Positions 1-6,968 of a stretch of 47,359 nt of DNA are shown one piece after another (the stretch's first letter is position 1; every line of letters begins with the position of its first letter). The notes under the pieces are model-generated. The model was given only the letters and a program-made list of their open reading frames with translations, had not been told where the DNA came from and searched no databases. Location of the stretch: assembly GCA_019456195.1 (NCBI GenBank), contig VRUK01000031.1:3077-50435 (forward strand), written 5' to 3'. This DNA is from Planctomycetota bacterium. Its GTDB lineage: Bacteria; Planctomycetota; Phycisphaerae; Sedimentisphaerales; Anaerobacaceae. The translations under genes and the position numbers were made by a program.

Positions 1-1485
1 TTCTTCCGGGCTCGGGAAATGTGCTTCCAGAGCCAATGTTGCGAAGGTCCATACCATACCCTCTGTTACCGTTCCATCGGCCTGGACCTCATCGACTCGC
101 CAATAGTAGGTTGTTCCCGGGGTCAAGTCTGCGAACAGGACTGTCAACTCGCTTTCGGTAACGAAGTCAGAGTCGTCGATTGTCTCGTCTGTACTCAAAA
201 ATACCTTATGGGAGACAGCCGCATCTGGTCCGGTCCACTCCAGTGTAGAATCTTCCACCTCTATAGCACCATCAGCAGGACTGGGCGCAAAAGCTATGAC
301 AGGCAGGCCACGCTCACTTTCCGGAGGGCCGTCACCATCCGGCACGAAGTCAGGATTCGTCGTCAGGACGATCTTGTCTACAATAGAGCCGTCCTCACGC
401 ATGTAGAGATTCAGGACATGAACACCACCGTCCGTAACATCAATAGTCGCGAGTTCGGGATCTCTGGTGTGGTTGGTCCAGACGTATTCGGCATTAAATC
501 CATCTATCCTATCAGCACTGTCTGTTGCCTGTCCATCCAGCCCTACATGGACGGAATCATCGCTTCCAGTGCCGCTCCAGGCCCGCAGCCAGACATAGTA
601 CGTACCAGTCTTTAGTAATGCGATATCGTAGTCCAAACGCGGGCTATCATCGACGTATCCAGCGTCAACGTTTGTCCCTTCGTTTGGCAGGGACTGCATG
701 CCGGCAACACCGGTAAAGCCTTCTGTAGGTCCGACAAGTTCCCACATATGACCGCCCTGAGAGACGTTATTATGGAAATTCTCGGCTTCTATTGACACGA
801 TGCCGTCAGGACCGCTGTCCTGCAGGAACGGGTCTCCACCAAATTCCACATGCAGCATAGCCGAGTCATCTCCCGGCCCAGCCTCAACAACTCGATTACC
901 TTCGGAAGGATTGTCAGGATCATCCCTAAAGATAAGCACTAAGGCATTACCGCTAACCCAGCCGTCCTGGTTGACTATCTCCTGGATGATAGAGGCGATG
1001 TTCGGGGTCGTTTGGGCTGGGCCCCGGTCACCTACGGTTTCCCAGTTCGGCACACTCCACTTCACCTGTGCTGTCGTGGTGGGTCTGGTGGAAATGTCAA
1101 AGGTACCGGGACCTCCACCAACAAACTCACCGGGATTGGGATTCAGCTCACCTTCAATGATAAGATTGACGGGCAGTGAGCCGTCTTTGAGCTCATCAAC
1201 CTGGAACAGCACCCATGCATCGGTGATCATGGCTCCCTTCGGAATACCAACTTCATAGCGCACACCTGCAAACTGCGGATCACCCATCCCGGTGTCTTCA
1301 TAGGGCATCTCAAGGTCGCTACTGCCAGCGTCCACCTCACCGAGCTTACTGGGATTGATGTCCTCTTCAGCATCATTATTCCCAGAAGTAATCCCCAATT
1401 CAATAGTAGTGCCTAAGGCGACATGTGTACCGACAAGGCCAAGCACCAAAACAAAAGAAGTTAAAAAAATCAATTTGCGAAACAT
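1..1485 (-). CDS. Partial secreted multidomain surface protein (5' part; runs off the left edge)
   Basis: An unbroken frame runs from ATG at 1485 to base 1 (495 codons) with no stop, so the C-terminus lies outside the window. A strong ribosome site (AAGGAGGA, about 1491-1499) precedes the ATG. Residues 1-25 form a signal peptide (MFRKLIFLTSFVLVLGLVGT start). Residues about 25-220 resemble the DNRLRE-like beta-sandwich of secreted marine proteins, with SSDLEM, ITDAWVLFQV and IASIIQEIVNQDGW. Residues about 226-388 resemble a galactose-binding or GH115 C-terminal-like module (SIEAENFHNN, PRLDY, YYVWLRAW, VDKIVLTTNPDF). Residues about 395-485 resemble an FN3-like module (PSPADGA, YYWRVDEV, WTFAT). 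Such architectures are frequent in Phycisphaerae. It is probably exported and may bind carbohydrate; no catalytic domain is visible in the part present. Function is inferred from fold resemblance only. Confidence 0.8.
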   Translation of the reverse strand, partial: MFRKLIFLTSFVLVLGLVGTHVALGTTIELGITSGNNDAEEDINPSKLGEVDAGSSDLEMPYEDTGMGDPQFAGVRYEVGIPKGAMITDAWVLFQVDELKDGSLPVNLIIEGELNPNPGEFVGGGPGTFDISTRPTTTAQVKWSVPNWETVGDRGPAQTTPNIASIIQEIVNQDGWVSGNALVLIFRDDPDNPSEGNRVVEAGPGDDSAMLHVEFGGDPFLQDSGPDGIVSIEAENFHNNVSQGGHMWELVGPTEGFTGVAGMQSLPNEGTNVDAGYVDDSPRLDYDIALLKTGTYYVWLRAWSGTGSDDSVHVGLDGQATDSADRIDGFNAEYVWTNHTRDPELATIDVTDGGVHVLNLYMREDGSIVDKIVLTTNPDFVPDGDGPPESERGLPVIAFAPSPADGAIEVEDSTLEWTGPDAAVSHKVFLSTDETIDDSDFVTESELTVLFADLTPGTTYYWRVDEVQADGTVTEGMVWTFATLALEAHFPSPEE

Positions 1486-1740
1486 AATAGTCCTCCTTAA
1501 GTAAAAATTGAATTATTGTGAATTATGTCTTGGATACACACCAAAACATTTGTTGTTATCGACAGGCAAATAAACACAAACTCAGCGCCTGGTTGTGCCG
1601 GTCTCGAACAACCTTCACACAAGCAACAAAGAATCTTCACCAAACTCTGTGCTTATAAAAAACGACTTTATTGTAGGAGAAGTTTTTAGACACCTCTGTA
1701 CGGAAGTTATCAGATGCGGTCAATTAAAATGTAAAAAGTC

Positions 1741-1796
1741 TACCTCCGAGGTATCAACCTCACACCAACTTTGTTCCTCACCTAATACGTTAGGTG
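1741..1796. repeat. Two perfect short inverted repeats close together
   Basis: TACCTC-C-GAGGTA (1741-1753) is a perfect 6+1+6 dyad. CACCTAA-TACG-TTAGGTG (1779-1796) is a perfect 7+4+7 hairpin. They are 25 nt apart within the gap between the secreted protein and the zinc-ribbon gene. They could be regulator sites, part of a structured RNA, or remnants of a mobile sequence; the sequence alone does not decide. Confidence 0.5.
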
Positions 1797-1921
1797 TTTG
1801 CCCAGGAACTATGGATATTTTATATGCCGGAAATTCAAAACTAAGAATTCCAACTCTATCTTTTATACAAAATTATCTATGCCTACGTCAAGGAAAATCC
1901 GACTTTCATAAACATTTTGCA

Positions 1922-1937
1922 TTCTCATATATGAGAA
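1922..1937. promoter_or_regulatory. 16-bp perfect palindrome, possible operator
   Basis: TTCTCATATATGAGAA reads the same on both strands with no spacer. It lies in the noncoding gap just downstream of the zinc-ribbon gene and about 440 bp upstream of the secreted-protein gene. The size and symmetry suit a dimeric regulator, but no flanking promoter is evident. Confidence 0.3.
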
Positions 1938-2052
1938 ATATTTTTCACAAAGTAATACCCGCAAAATAAAGCAAAACAGAAAAACCTAAGCATTGCAGAA
2001 GGTTCTAAATACCCTCTTCACTAACAAATCCGCACACAATAAGTATCGTGTT

Positions 2053-2253
2053 TTAGCCATAGGTTTTACCGGTTTCATCGACGTAAATGGTACCTTTTGC
2101 CTGTTTTATCATTTTAGTTGCTTTTGGCAGCTCCTCCAATTTTGGTACCTTGAATAGTTTGCCACATTTTCGGCATTTTATCCTTCGGTCAGCAGCACTA
2201 TTTTCGAGCTGCCAAGAGCTCCGGCAAGCCGGACATTTCGCTATAATCTGCAT
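2053..2253 (-). CDS. Small MJ0042-like zinc-ribbon protein
   Basis: A 66-residue protein with two CxxC knuckles: CPAC near residues 8-11 and CRKCGKLFKVP near 27-37. The second knuckle and its tail match the MJ0042-type zinc ribbon often found at the N-terminus of planctomycete, deltaproteobacterial and myxobacterial proteins. Here the protein stops shortly after the ribbon, ending in a VDETGKTYG tail. An AAAAGGAA ribosome site precedes the ATG at a normal distance. It probably binds zinc; whether it binds nucleic acid or protein is unknown. It stands alone, with no operon partner. Confidence 0.75.
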   Translation of the reverse strand: MQIIAKCPACRSSWQLENSAADRRIKCRKCGKLFKVPKLEELPKATKMIKQAKGTIYVDETGKTYG

Positions 2254-2455
2254 CTTAATATTCCTTTTGACAGGAGCTAAATACTAAAAATGAACACCAT
2301 TAGGAATCATCTTAAAACATGAATTATTCTATCCGCGAGCTTAATGGTTATCCATTATAAATTTCATACCGCCCTATAATATCACCTGAGCCTAAAGGGT
2401 TTCGCCCTATATACCCAAAAAACAGATTCTATAGCTGATGTCACTGAAAATTTTC

Positions 2456-2484
2456 TTGATTTTGCCGCCCGAATCTGTTAGAAT
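2456..2484 (+). promoter_or_regulatory. Sigma70-type promoter for the 90-aa ORF
   Basis: TTGATT (2456-2461), a 17-nt spacer and TAGAAT (2479-2484) give near-consensus -35/-10 elements at optimal spacing. Transcription would begin near 2490-2492, leaving a leader of about 18 nt that contains the GGGGGTGG ribosome site before ATG 2509. Confidence 0.55.
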
Positions 2485-2508
2485 TATAGCTATTGAGGGG
2501 GTGGCAAA

Positions 2509-2781
2509 ATGAGAAAAAGAATATCATGCAAAGTTATTAGAACTATTCCTCTTAGCAAAAACATCGATGAACTGCGTTACACAAGCAGATCAAACGATAA
2601 GTCCCATAACATCAACAATGCCATCAGAACACCAAAGGCAAATAAATGCGTTTGGGAAACGTCTACAAATCCTCGTGTCATAGACTTCGGTAAATCAGTT
2701 GTCTATACAGACCGGATGAATATAACAAGAATCCCCATAGATAATGGACTTACAGCGCCGAAGCTCAATTGTTATGCTTAG
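2509..2781 (+). CDS. Hypothetical 90-residue basic protein
   Basis: I do not recognise a family. The 90-residue product is basic and polar (start MRKRISCKVIRTIPLSKN), with no signal peptide, membrane segment or clear motif. Support for a real gene is a G-rich ribosome site (GAGGGGGTGGC) about 6 nt before the ATG and a well-spaced sigma70-type promoter immediately upstream. It is the only plus-strand gene in the first 18 kb and sits alone between the zinc-ribbon gene and the HPP-family gene. Composition is Asn/Thr/Ser-rich, so a short-lived or lineage-specific gene, or a chance ORF behind a real promoter, remains possible. Confidence 0.5.
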   Translation: MRKRISCKVIRTIPLSKNIDELRYTSRSNDKSHNINNAIRTPKANKCVWETSTNPRVIDFGKSVVYTDRMNITRIPIDNGLTAPKLNCYA

Positions 2782-2841
2782 AGCACCTAACATTCGATTT
2801 TCTGCTTTATGAAGGCAGACAACGAGGCCTATCAGAAAAGC

Positions 2842-3345
2842 TTAGACCAAATCTTCTAAATGATGTCTCAAATAATAATGGCAGACTGATAGTATTATCG
2901 CGGTTGCTATTATTATAAAAAAGACATCAGTAGAGACTTCATTTATCAAAACGGCTAAAGCTGTACCAACAGCCGGAGGGTGCTCGACGTCCAAAGCCGC
3001 CATAACAAAGATAGCAATTCCTACTACCAGGGGAAACTCATAAAAATATGGGATTTCAACGAAGAAGAATACCATTCCCAGGGCCAGACCAACTAAATGG
3101 CCACCGATAACGTTTCTCGAATGCGCGGAAGCAGCATTGGGCATTGCAAATACGATAAAAGCGGTGGCGCCCATTGCACTGATTACGACCATTTTGTCTT
3201 TATCCAGAACAAGGACAATAATAAACAAGGCACCGGCCGCCAAAAAACTCTGCCAGATGTAATATTTCCAGAGCTTTTTGAATTTCTCATCAATCGGCAC
3301 TCGAAATGTTGCCTGATGTTTTTGTAAATCCATCGAACTTTTCAT
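2842..3345 (-). CDS. HPP-family integral membrane protein
   Basis: Hydrophobic protein of 167 residues from ATG 3345, with four to five predicted membrane helices. It carries the family signature HPP within DVEHPPAVGTA and the preceding MGATAFIVFAMPNAASAHSR region, where HPP proteins have a conserved Gly/Pro-rich loop. Some HPP members take part in nitrite transport in chloroplasts and cyanobacteria; the substrate here is unknown. The frame also extends to a GTG at 3405, but the added stretch is Arg/Phe-rich, and neither start has a strong ribosome site. I prefer ATG 3345 (MKSSMDLQKHQ); ATG 3333 is also possible. It is co-directional with the flagellar block but separated by about 160 bp, and probably unrelated to it. 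Confidence 0.75.
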   Translation of the reverse strand: MKSSMDLQKHQATFRVPIDEKFKKLWKYYIWQSFLAAGALFIIVLVLDKDKMVVISAMGATAFIVFAMPNAASAHSRNVIGGHLVGLALGMVFFFVEIPYFYEFPLVVGIAIFVMAALDVEHPPAVGTALAVLINEVSTDVFFIIIATAIILSVCHYYLRHHLEDLV

Positions 3346-3506
3346 ACGGACAATACGCTCGTAAAAGCAATAGAAACGGCGAGGTATGAGTAACCTTAGG
3401 GGCACTAAGTGTACACAATTCCTCGCCGAGCTAATAAATCCGTTCAGGCTCCAATTTTGACCATCCTTGGTCGGCCTTATTGTTTTATGATTTTATTTTA
3501 ATTATT

Positions 3507-3776
3507 TCATATACCGAAAGTTATGATGTTTTCTGCGGCCTGCTTGATATTCTCCGGACTTTCAAGTTGACCTGACAATAAAAGTTGTCTTGCCTTCTCA
3601 ATAGCCTGAGAGTCCGTTTTCGGAGTTTGCATAGCAGCGTCAATAAATGAAGCATAATCGACCTGCACAGATACATCCGCATCATTACCTGGAACTGCCG
3701 CTGGGGAGCTGGGCAGTCTGGGTGATGGTTTTTCCAGGAAGTTCTGAATTTGATTAGTATCCACTTTTTCTATCAT
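3507..3776 (-). CDS. flgM: FlgM-like anti-sigma-28 factor (putative)
   Basis: Protein of 89 residues with a disordered Pro/Ser-rich N-terminal half. The C-terminal half (TDSQAIEKARQLLLSGQLES, then IKQAAENII) fits the helical FlgM pattern in which two helices around an IxxGxLxx turn bind sigma-28. Length suits FlgM (about 90-100). It lies at the downstream end of the minus-strand flagellar block that also encodes FliA, which supports the assignment. FlgM proteins hold FliA inactive until the hook is complete and are then exported. Identity between FlgM families is low, so this rests on pattern and context. Confidence 0.6.
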   Translation of the reverse strand: MIEKVDTNQIQNFLEKPSPRLPSSPAAVPGNDADVSVQVDYASFIDAAMQTPKTDSQAIEKARQLLLSGQLESPENIKQAAENIITFGI

Positions 3777-3931
3777 CGCACAATATATTTTACCAAAATA
3801 ACCTTTCTACATATCTTTTCGTATATCTTTGACAATACTTTAACATATTTTCTAAATTATTTATTCTTTTCGGACAAATTATAACTACGAGCATTTCCTT
3901 TTCAATAATATTTTTATATCCTGCGATCCAG

Positions 3932-4624
3932 CTATAATGTTTCAGCTACCTCATAACTTACAAACTTAATAAATTCAAGGGAACTGACAGATGCTAACTC
4001 TTCCTGCAAAGGTGCGTTACCCGAGCGTTTCTGAGTACGAAAATAGTCTTTAATTCGATATTCTGTTGTTTTATCGGCGCTATCCCAAACCTGCTCAAGA
4101 GCCCATAACAACTGTCCATCACGCAGGTCAAGAAGCTTTAAGCGGAGTCCAATAATCATATGAGGATAAGGCCTGAATTCGGTAATAGTGCCAAGCAATA
4201 CTGCATCGCATTTTAACGTTTCACGGATTGCCGATATCTGGTCAAGAGTGTATTGCGAATTCAAATCCAACTGCAAACTTCTCCATAAAGAGTCACTCTG
4301 ACGGACAACAGTTAAACCGAAAATCTGCTTCTTTTGCAATGCCTGGTATAATTTTTCGATTACATCATTGGAGATTGTCGGATAACTCGAATTGTTGTCC
4401 AACTCTACAATTGCAACCCTCCCAATTGTAGATAAACTCTTATTCGGATTTATATAATAGTAGTCGGCAGCCGGCTCAGAACCTATATAATAAGTAACGC
4501 AGCCTGATAAAAGAACCGCTGACAAGAACAATATCGTTACTCGCGAGATGTGGCTCAAACTACAAGCAAAGAGCAATAAACGCCGAGTTTTGTGATGTGA
4601 TAAAACAGTTCTTAAGCTATTCAT
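3932..4624 (-). CDS. Predicted lipoprotein of the flagellar block, unknown function
   Basis: About 230 residues from ATG 4624, chosen because AGGTG lies about 8 nt upstream; the longer frame would need GTG 4633. After a basic N-terminus and a hydrophobic stretch comes a lipobox (LLSGC), predicting a lipid-anchored envelope protein. The mature part has an alpha/beta pattern with GRVAIVELDN, KCDAVLLGTITEFRPYPH and LRLKLLDLRDGQLLWA, resembling the fold of CsgG/DUF799/GNA1162-type lipoproteins that assemble envelope complexes. It lies between a coiled-coil lipoprotein gene and the flgM-like gene, so a role around the basal body or outer-membrane ring is plausible but inferred. Confidence 0.7.
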   Translation of the reverse strand: MNSLRTVLSHHKTRRLLLFACSLSHISRVTILFLSAVLLSGCVTYYIGSEPAADYYYINPNKSLSTIGRVAIVELDNNSSYPTISNDVIEKLYQALQKKQIFGLTVVRQSDSLWRSLQLDLNSQYTLDQISAIRETLKCDAVLLGTITEFRPYPHMIIGLRLKLLDLRDGQLLWALEQVWDSADKTTEYRIKDYFRTQKRSGNAPLQEELASVSSLEFIKFVSYEVAETL

Positions 4625-4649
4625 TCGATTCACCTAATGTCATTGCTTC

Positions 4650-5180
4650 TTATTGTTCAGACTGAGTTGTTTTACTTAACGATGCGACTTTGACTTCTCC
4701 GCCGAGAACTGTAAGTATCTTAAGCAATGCTTCCAGTTGTGCTGTTTCCGCATTTCGTATTTCATCGCGAAAACCAAGGATATCTGTTTTCCAACTATTC
4801 AACTCAATCTGCATTGCAATTACAACGTCATTTGCTTCACTTAATTCTTTTTGCGCCTGCTGCAATTTAGCATCAAGAGCAACAACCTGCTCTTCAAGGA
4901 GTTGATTCGCGTTAGTAAGGTCTCGATTTTGCTGCCGTAACACAGCCGTTTCTTCAGAAAGTTTGGCATATCGCTGCGACAATTCCATCGCAGATTCTAC
5001 AACGGTCGGCTTCTGTGAAGTAGATTCCTGAAACCTGTTTGCTACAGACGGATTCTGTTGTTTTTCAGTAAAGTCGGGTCTTACGGCAGACCTTGGCGGC
5101 TCCTGGACAGAAACGCAGTTAGATATTAAAATGATCGGCATTAATGAAAGCAATAAAATTGTTTTTTTGATAGTTTGCAT
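4650..5180 (-). CDS. Predicted coiled-coil lipoprotein
   Basis: Best start is ATG 5180 (MQTIKKTILLLSLMP), which has GGAGA about 8 nt upstream; the frame extends five codons further to ATG 5195 without a good ribosome site. A signal peptide ends in a lipobox (LISNC). A Pro/Gln/Ser-rich linker follows, then a heptad-patterned helix of about 90 residues (LRQQNRDLTNANQLLEEQVVA and beyond) predicted to be a coiled coil. The tail is KILTVLGGEVKVASL. It is probably an envelope-anchored, oligomeric or scaffold protein. It sits about 20 bp after the preceding gene and about 25 bp before the next lipoprotein gene, so they are likely co-transcribed. No family is recognised. Confidence 0.7.
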   Translation of the reverse strand: MQTIKKTILLLSLMPIILISNCVSVQEPPRSAVRPDFTEKQQNPSVANRFQESTSQKPTVVESAMELSQRYAKLSEETAVLRQQNRDLTNANQLLEEQVVALDAKLQQAQKELSEANDVVIAMQIELNSWKTDILGFRDEIRNAETAQLEALLKILTVLGGEVKVASLSKTTQSEQ

Positions 5181-5200
5181 TGTACTTTTCTCCATTTATT

Positions 5201-5479
5201 TCACACAGTCGACATTTCTGGCTCAGCATTTTGTTCTGAAATCTCCGCCGCTTTGACACCAGCATATTCACATCTCAAATACATTGATGTTCCGCAGGAA
5301 CATGTTATTTCTATAACAGAAAATTCAGACTGGCTTTCCACGATACGCACCTGTGGTTCAACCAAGGCTGCTACCACTTCTTTCGACGAGCCTGTCTCGG
5401 TTTGCACAATATCCAGGGTGAATTGTCCATCAAGTTTAACGTCACTTTCCTTGAGAATTCGACTTGCTGTATTTCTCAT
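5201..5479 (-). CDS. Small unknown protein of the flagellar block
   Basis: A 92-residue soluble protein, no signal peptide or membrane segment. The only conspicuous motif is CSCGTSMYLRCEYAG (three Cys near residues 61-70), a possible metal-binding or zinc-ribbon-like element with a single short knuckle. A good ribosome site (AAAAGGAATAG) precedes ATG 5479. It lies between the small acidic protein and the coiled-coil lipoprotein genes. I do not recognise the family. Its place downstream of fliA suggests an accessory flagellar or regulatory role, which is inference only. Confidence 0.6.
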   Translation of the reverse strand: MRNTASRILKESDVKLDGQFTLDIVQTETGSSKEVVAALVEPQVRIVESQSEFSVIEITCSCGTSMYLRCEYAGVKAAEISEQNAEPEMSTV

Positions 5480-5590
5480 TTATTATTCTATTCCTTTTAA
5501 TTGATTCCGCCACAGGCAGATATGTGATATTGATTAGCTAAAGGCTTATTTCCGTTTCAAGCTTGAATCGTCAATCGGTCATCCTATTAT

Positions 5591-5839
5591 TCAAGCACAG
5601 TAATCAATTCCGGTACTATCGGGATTCAGTTCACCTCGGTTTTCAGTTAATTCTTCGTCTGGCTTGTCCATATCCTGTTCCTCAAAGGCTTCATCCATCT
5701 GTTGTTCATCTTTTTCTTCATTTTCCTGGTGTAACTGCTGTCGGCGTTTTCTTTCCTGGCGGCGTTTTGCGGGAGTCAAACCAGTGATACCTTGCAAGCC
5801 ATCGATCGGTTTTATCATATTTGAATCATAATCTACCAT
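5591..5839 (-). CDS. Small highly charged protein overlapping fliA
   Basis: An 82-residue hydrophilic protein with a short conserved-looking N-terminal segment (IKPIDGLQGITGLTPAKRRQ) followed by a Glu/Lys/Gln-rich region with helical coiled-coil character. It starts inside the end of fliA (overlap about 14 nt, translational coupling likely), with GTGGAAAG just upstream of the ATG. No signal peptide. The head-plus-charged-tail arrangement looks like a small flagellar-operon adaptor, but no family is recognised. Confidence 0.6.
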   Translation of the reverse strand: MVDYDSNMIKPIDGLQGITGLTPAKRRQERKRRQQLHQENEEKDEQQMDEAFEEQDMDKPDEELTENRGELNPDSTGIDYCA

Positions 5840-6686
5840 CTTTCCACTGCCTCAGTTTAACAGATAAGTTAAATATAGCGCTTGCGTGCATTTGACTAAC
5901 ACGCGATTCGGTAATTTCTAAAATCTCGGCAATTTGCTTCATTGTCAGATGCTGTTGGTAATAAAGCAGGATGAGCTGCCTCTGCCTCTTTGACAATTTC
6001 TGTATCGCCCCGGTCAAATTATCTATAAGCTCAACTCGTTCGATTTGCTCATCAGGGTCGCTGGTATGAGTTGCAGCCAATAGATTACTCAATACAGGTG
6101 ACTCCTCATTAAAGCCATCAAGTGAGACAAAATATTGTGCACGACCGCTTTCGAATGTATCAAGAAGCTCATCAATAGTGATTCCAAGTTTTTCGGCTAA
6201 TTCAGCATCGGTAGGATTTGTGCCTGTCTGTTCAAGCATCTTCCTGCTGAGCTGCCGGGCACGGCGTATTTTCTTATTTAGATTTGCAGGCAGCATTGAT
6301 GAGGCTCGCAGTTCATCAATAACAGCTCCTTTGATCCTAATATAAGCATAGGTTTTAAATTCTGTACGATAGGACGGGTCATAATCACGAGAAGCCTTAA
6401 CCAATCCAACAGCTCCAGCGGAAACCATATCTTCAAATGACAATGGAGGTCTCAAATATGTTACCACCTGCCTCACTATCCTGTGAACCATAGGTAAAAG
6501 CTCGTTAATCTGCTCATCATCGATTTTGCCTTTGTTGGATTTTTTCTGTCCTGAGTATGCGCGCAGGGCAACGCACTTTAGATGCTTTCGGCTATCTTTA
6601 GGTTTTTCCAATATCAATAAGTCGTCTTTAGTGTTTCTAATTAACTGATCTTCAGAGATGTTTTCAGTCTCTATCGTCACTATCAT
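5826..6686 (-). CDS. fliA: Flagellar sigma factor sigma-28 (FliA/WhiG family)
   Basis: A 286-residue sigma factor. After a variable N-terminus of about 65 residues, region 2 is clear (HRIVRQVVTYLRPPLSFEDM, GAVGLVKASRDYDPS, FKTYAYIRIKGAVIDELR). Region 3 follows (LNKKIRRARQLSRKML, PTDAELAEKLGITIDEL), then region 4 with a DNA-binding helix-turn-helix (LSKRQRQLILLYYQQHLTMK, IAEILEITESRVSQMH). The absence of regions 1 and 1.2 and the pattern of regions 2-4 match FliA/WhiG. It would direct RNA polymerase to late flagellar genes. A good ribosome site (AAAAGGAAA) lies before ATG 6686; the start overlaps the preceding gene by 23 nt. An FlgM-like inhibitor is encoded at the end of the same block. Confidence 0.93.
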   Translation of the reverse strand: MIVTIETENISEDQLIRNTKDDLLILEKPKDSRKHLKCVALRAYSGQKKSNKGKIDDEQINELLPMVHRIVRQVVTYLRPPLSFEDMVSAGAVGLVKASRDYDPSYRTEFKTYAYIRIKGAVIDELRASSMLPANLNKKIRRARQLSRKMLEQTGTNPTDAELAEKLGITIDELLDTFESGRAQYFVSLDGFNEESPVLSNLLAATHTSDPDEQIERVELIDNLTGAIQKLSKRQRQLILLYYQQHLTMKQIAEILEITESRVSQMHASAIFNLSVKLRQWKDGRL

Positions 6687-6909
6687 TTTCCTTTTGTTTA
6701 TTCATTTGGTTCGTAACCATCGCACTTATCAAAATAGCATTTACTCCCCTTACCGCCCAAGCTCCAGCTATATAGGCAAGCACCGCGCCCAGCAGTGCTC
6801 TTTTGCAGCAGGTGAAAGGTGAAAGGCCGCTAATCCAACCTATCAGGCTCACACCAAAAAAACACGTCACGGCAATACTTATTGCGACAGATTTAATATG
6901 TAATGGCAT
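6664..6909 (-). CDS. Small two-helix membrane protein
   Basis: An 81-residue protein with two hydrophobic segments (about residues 6-29 and 38-56) and an Asp/Lys-rich cytoplasmic-type tail ending DSDDRD. It lies between flhA (about 60 bp after) and fliA (overlap 23 nt), the position where flhF and flhG often occur in other bacteria; neither is here. Small membrane proteins at this position are seen in planctomycete-type flagellar clusters, but I cannot name a family. Confidence 0.6.
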   Translation of the reverse strand: MPLHIKSVAISIAVTCFFGVSLIGWISGLSPFTCCKRALLGAVLAYIAGAWAVRGVNAILISAMVTNQMNKQKENDSDDRD

Positions 6910-6968
6910 AGCTCAAATCCTGTATATCACAATCCGTGATCCGCACGTATAACAAATCACGAATTACA

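Larger units (their letters stand above)
1486..2052. other. 567-bp gap without a convincing gene
   Basis: No reading frame here has a good ribosome site together with plausible composition. The longest (plus strand, 1595-1969) is Ser/Cys-rich, lacks any Shine-Dalgarno sequence and resembles nothing I know. The gap carries the promoter and leader of the minus-strand secreted protein and several inverted repeats, listed separately. A further weak dyad, GGTTGT at 1591-1596 against ACAACC at 1608-1613, lies about 110 bp upstream of that gene. Confidence 0.5.

Noticed and set aside
1595..1969. 124-codon plus-strand frame in the left gap
   Set aside because: No ribosome site, odd Ser/Cys-rich composition, no family resemblance, and it spans the inverted repeats; more likely chance.
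2087..2287. Plus-strand frame opposite the zinc-ribbon gene
   Set aside because: It is an antisense shadow; the minus strand has the zinc knuckles and a good ribosome site.
2800..2832. Stem TCTGC...GCAGA after the 90-residue ORF as a terminator
   Set aside because: Only 5 bp, asymmetrical, and no T-tract follows.
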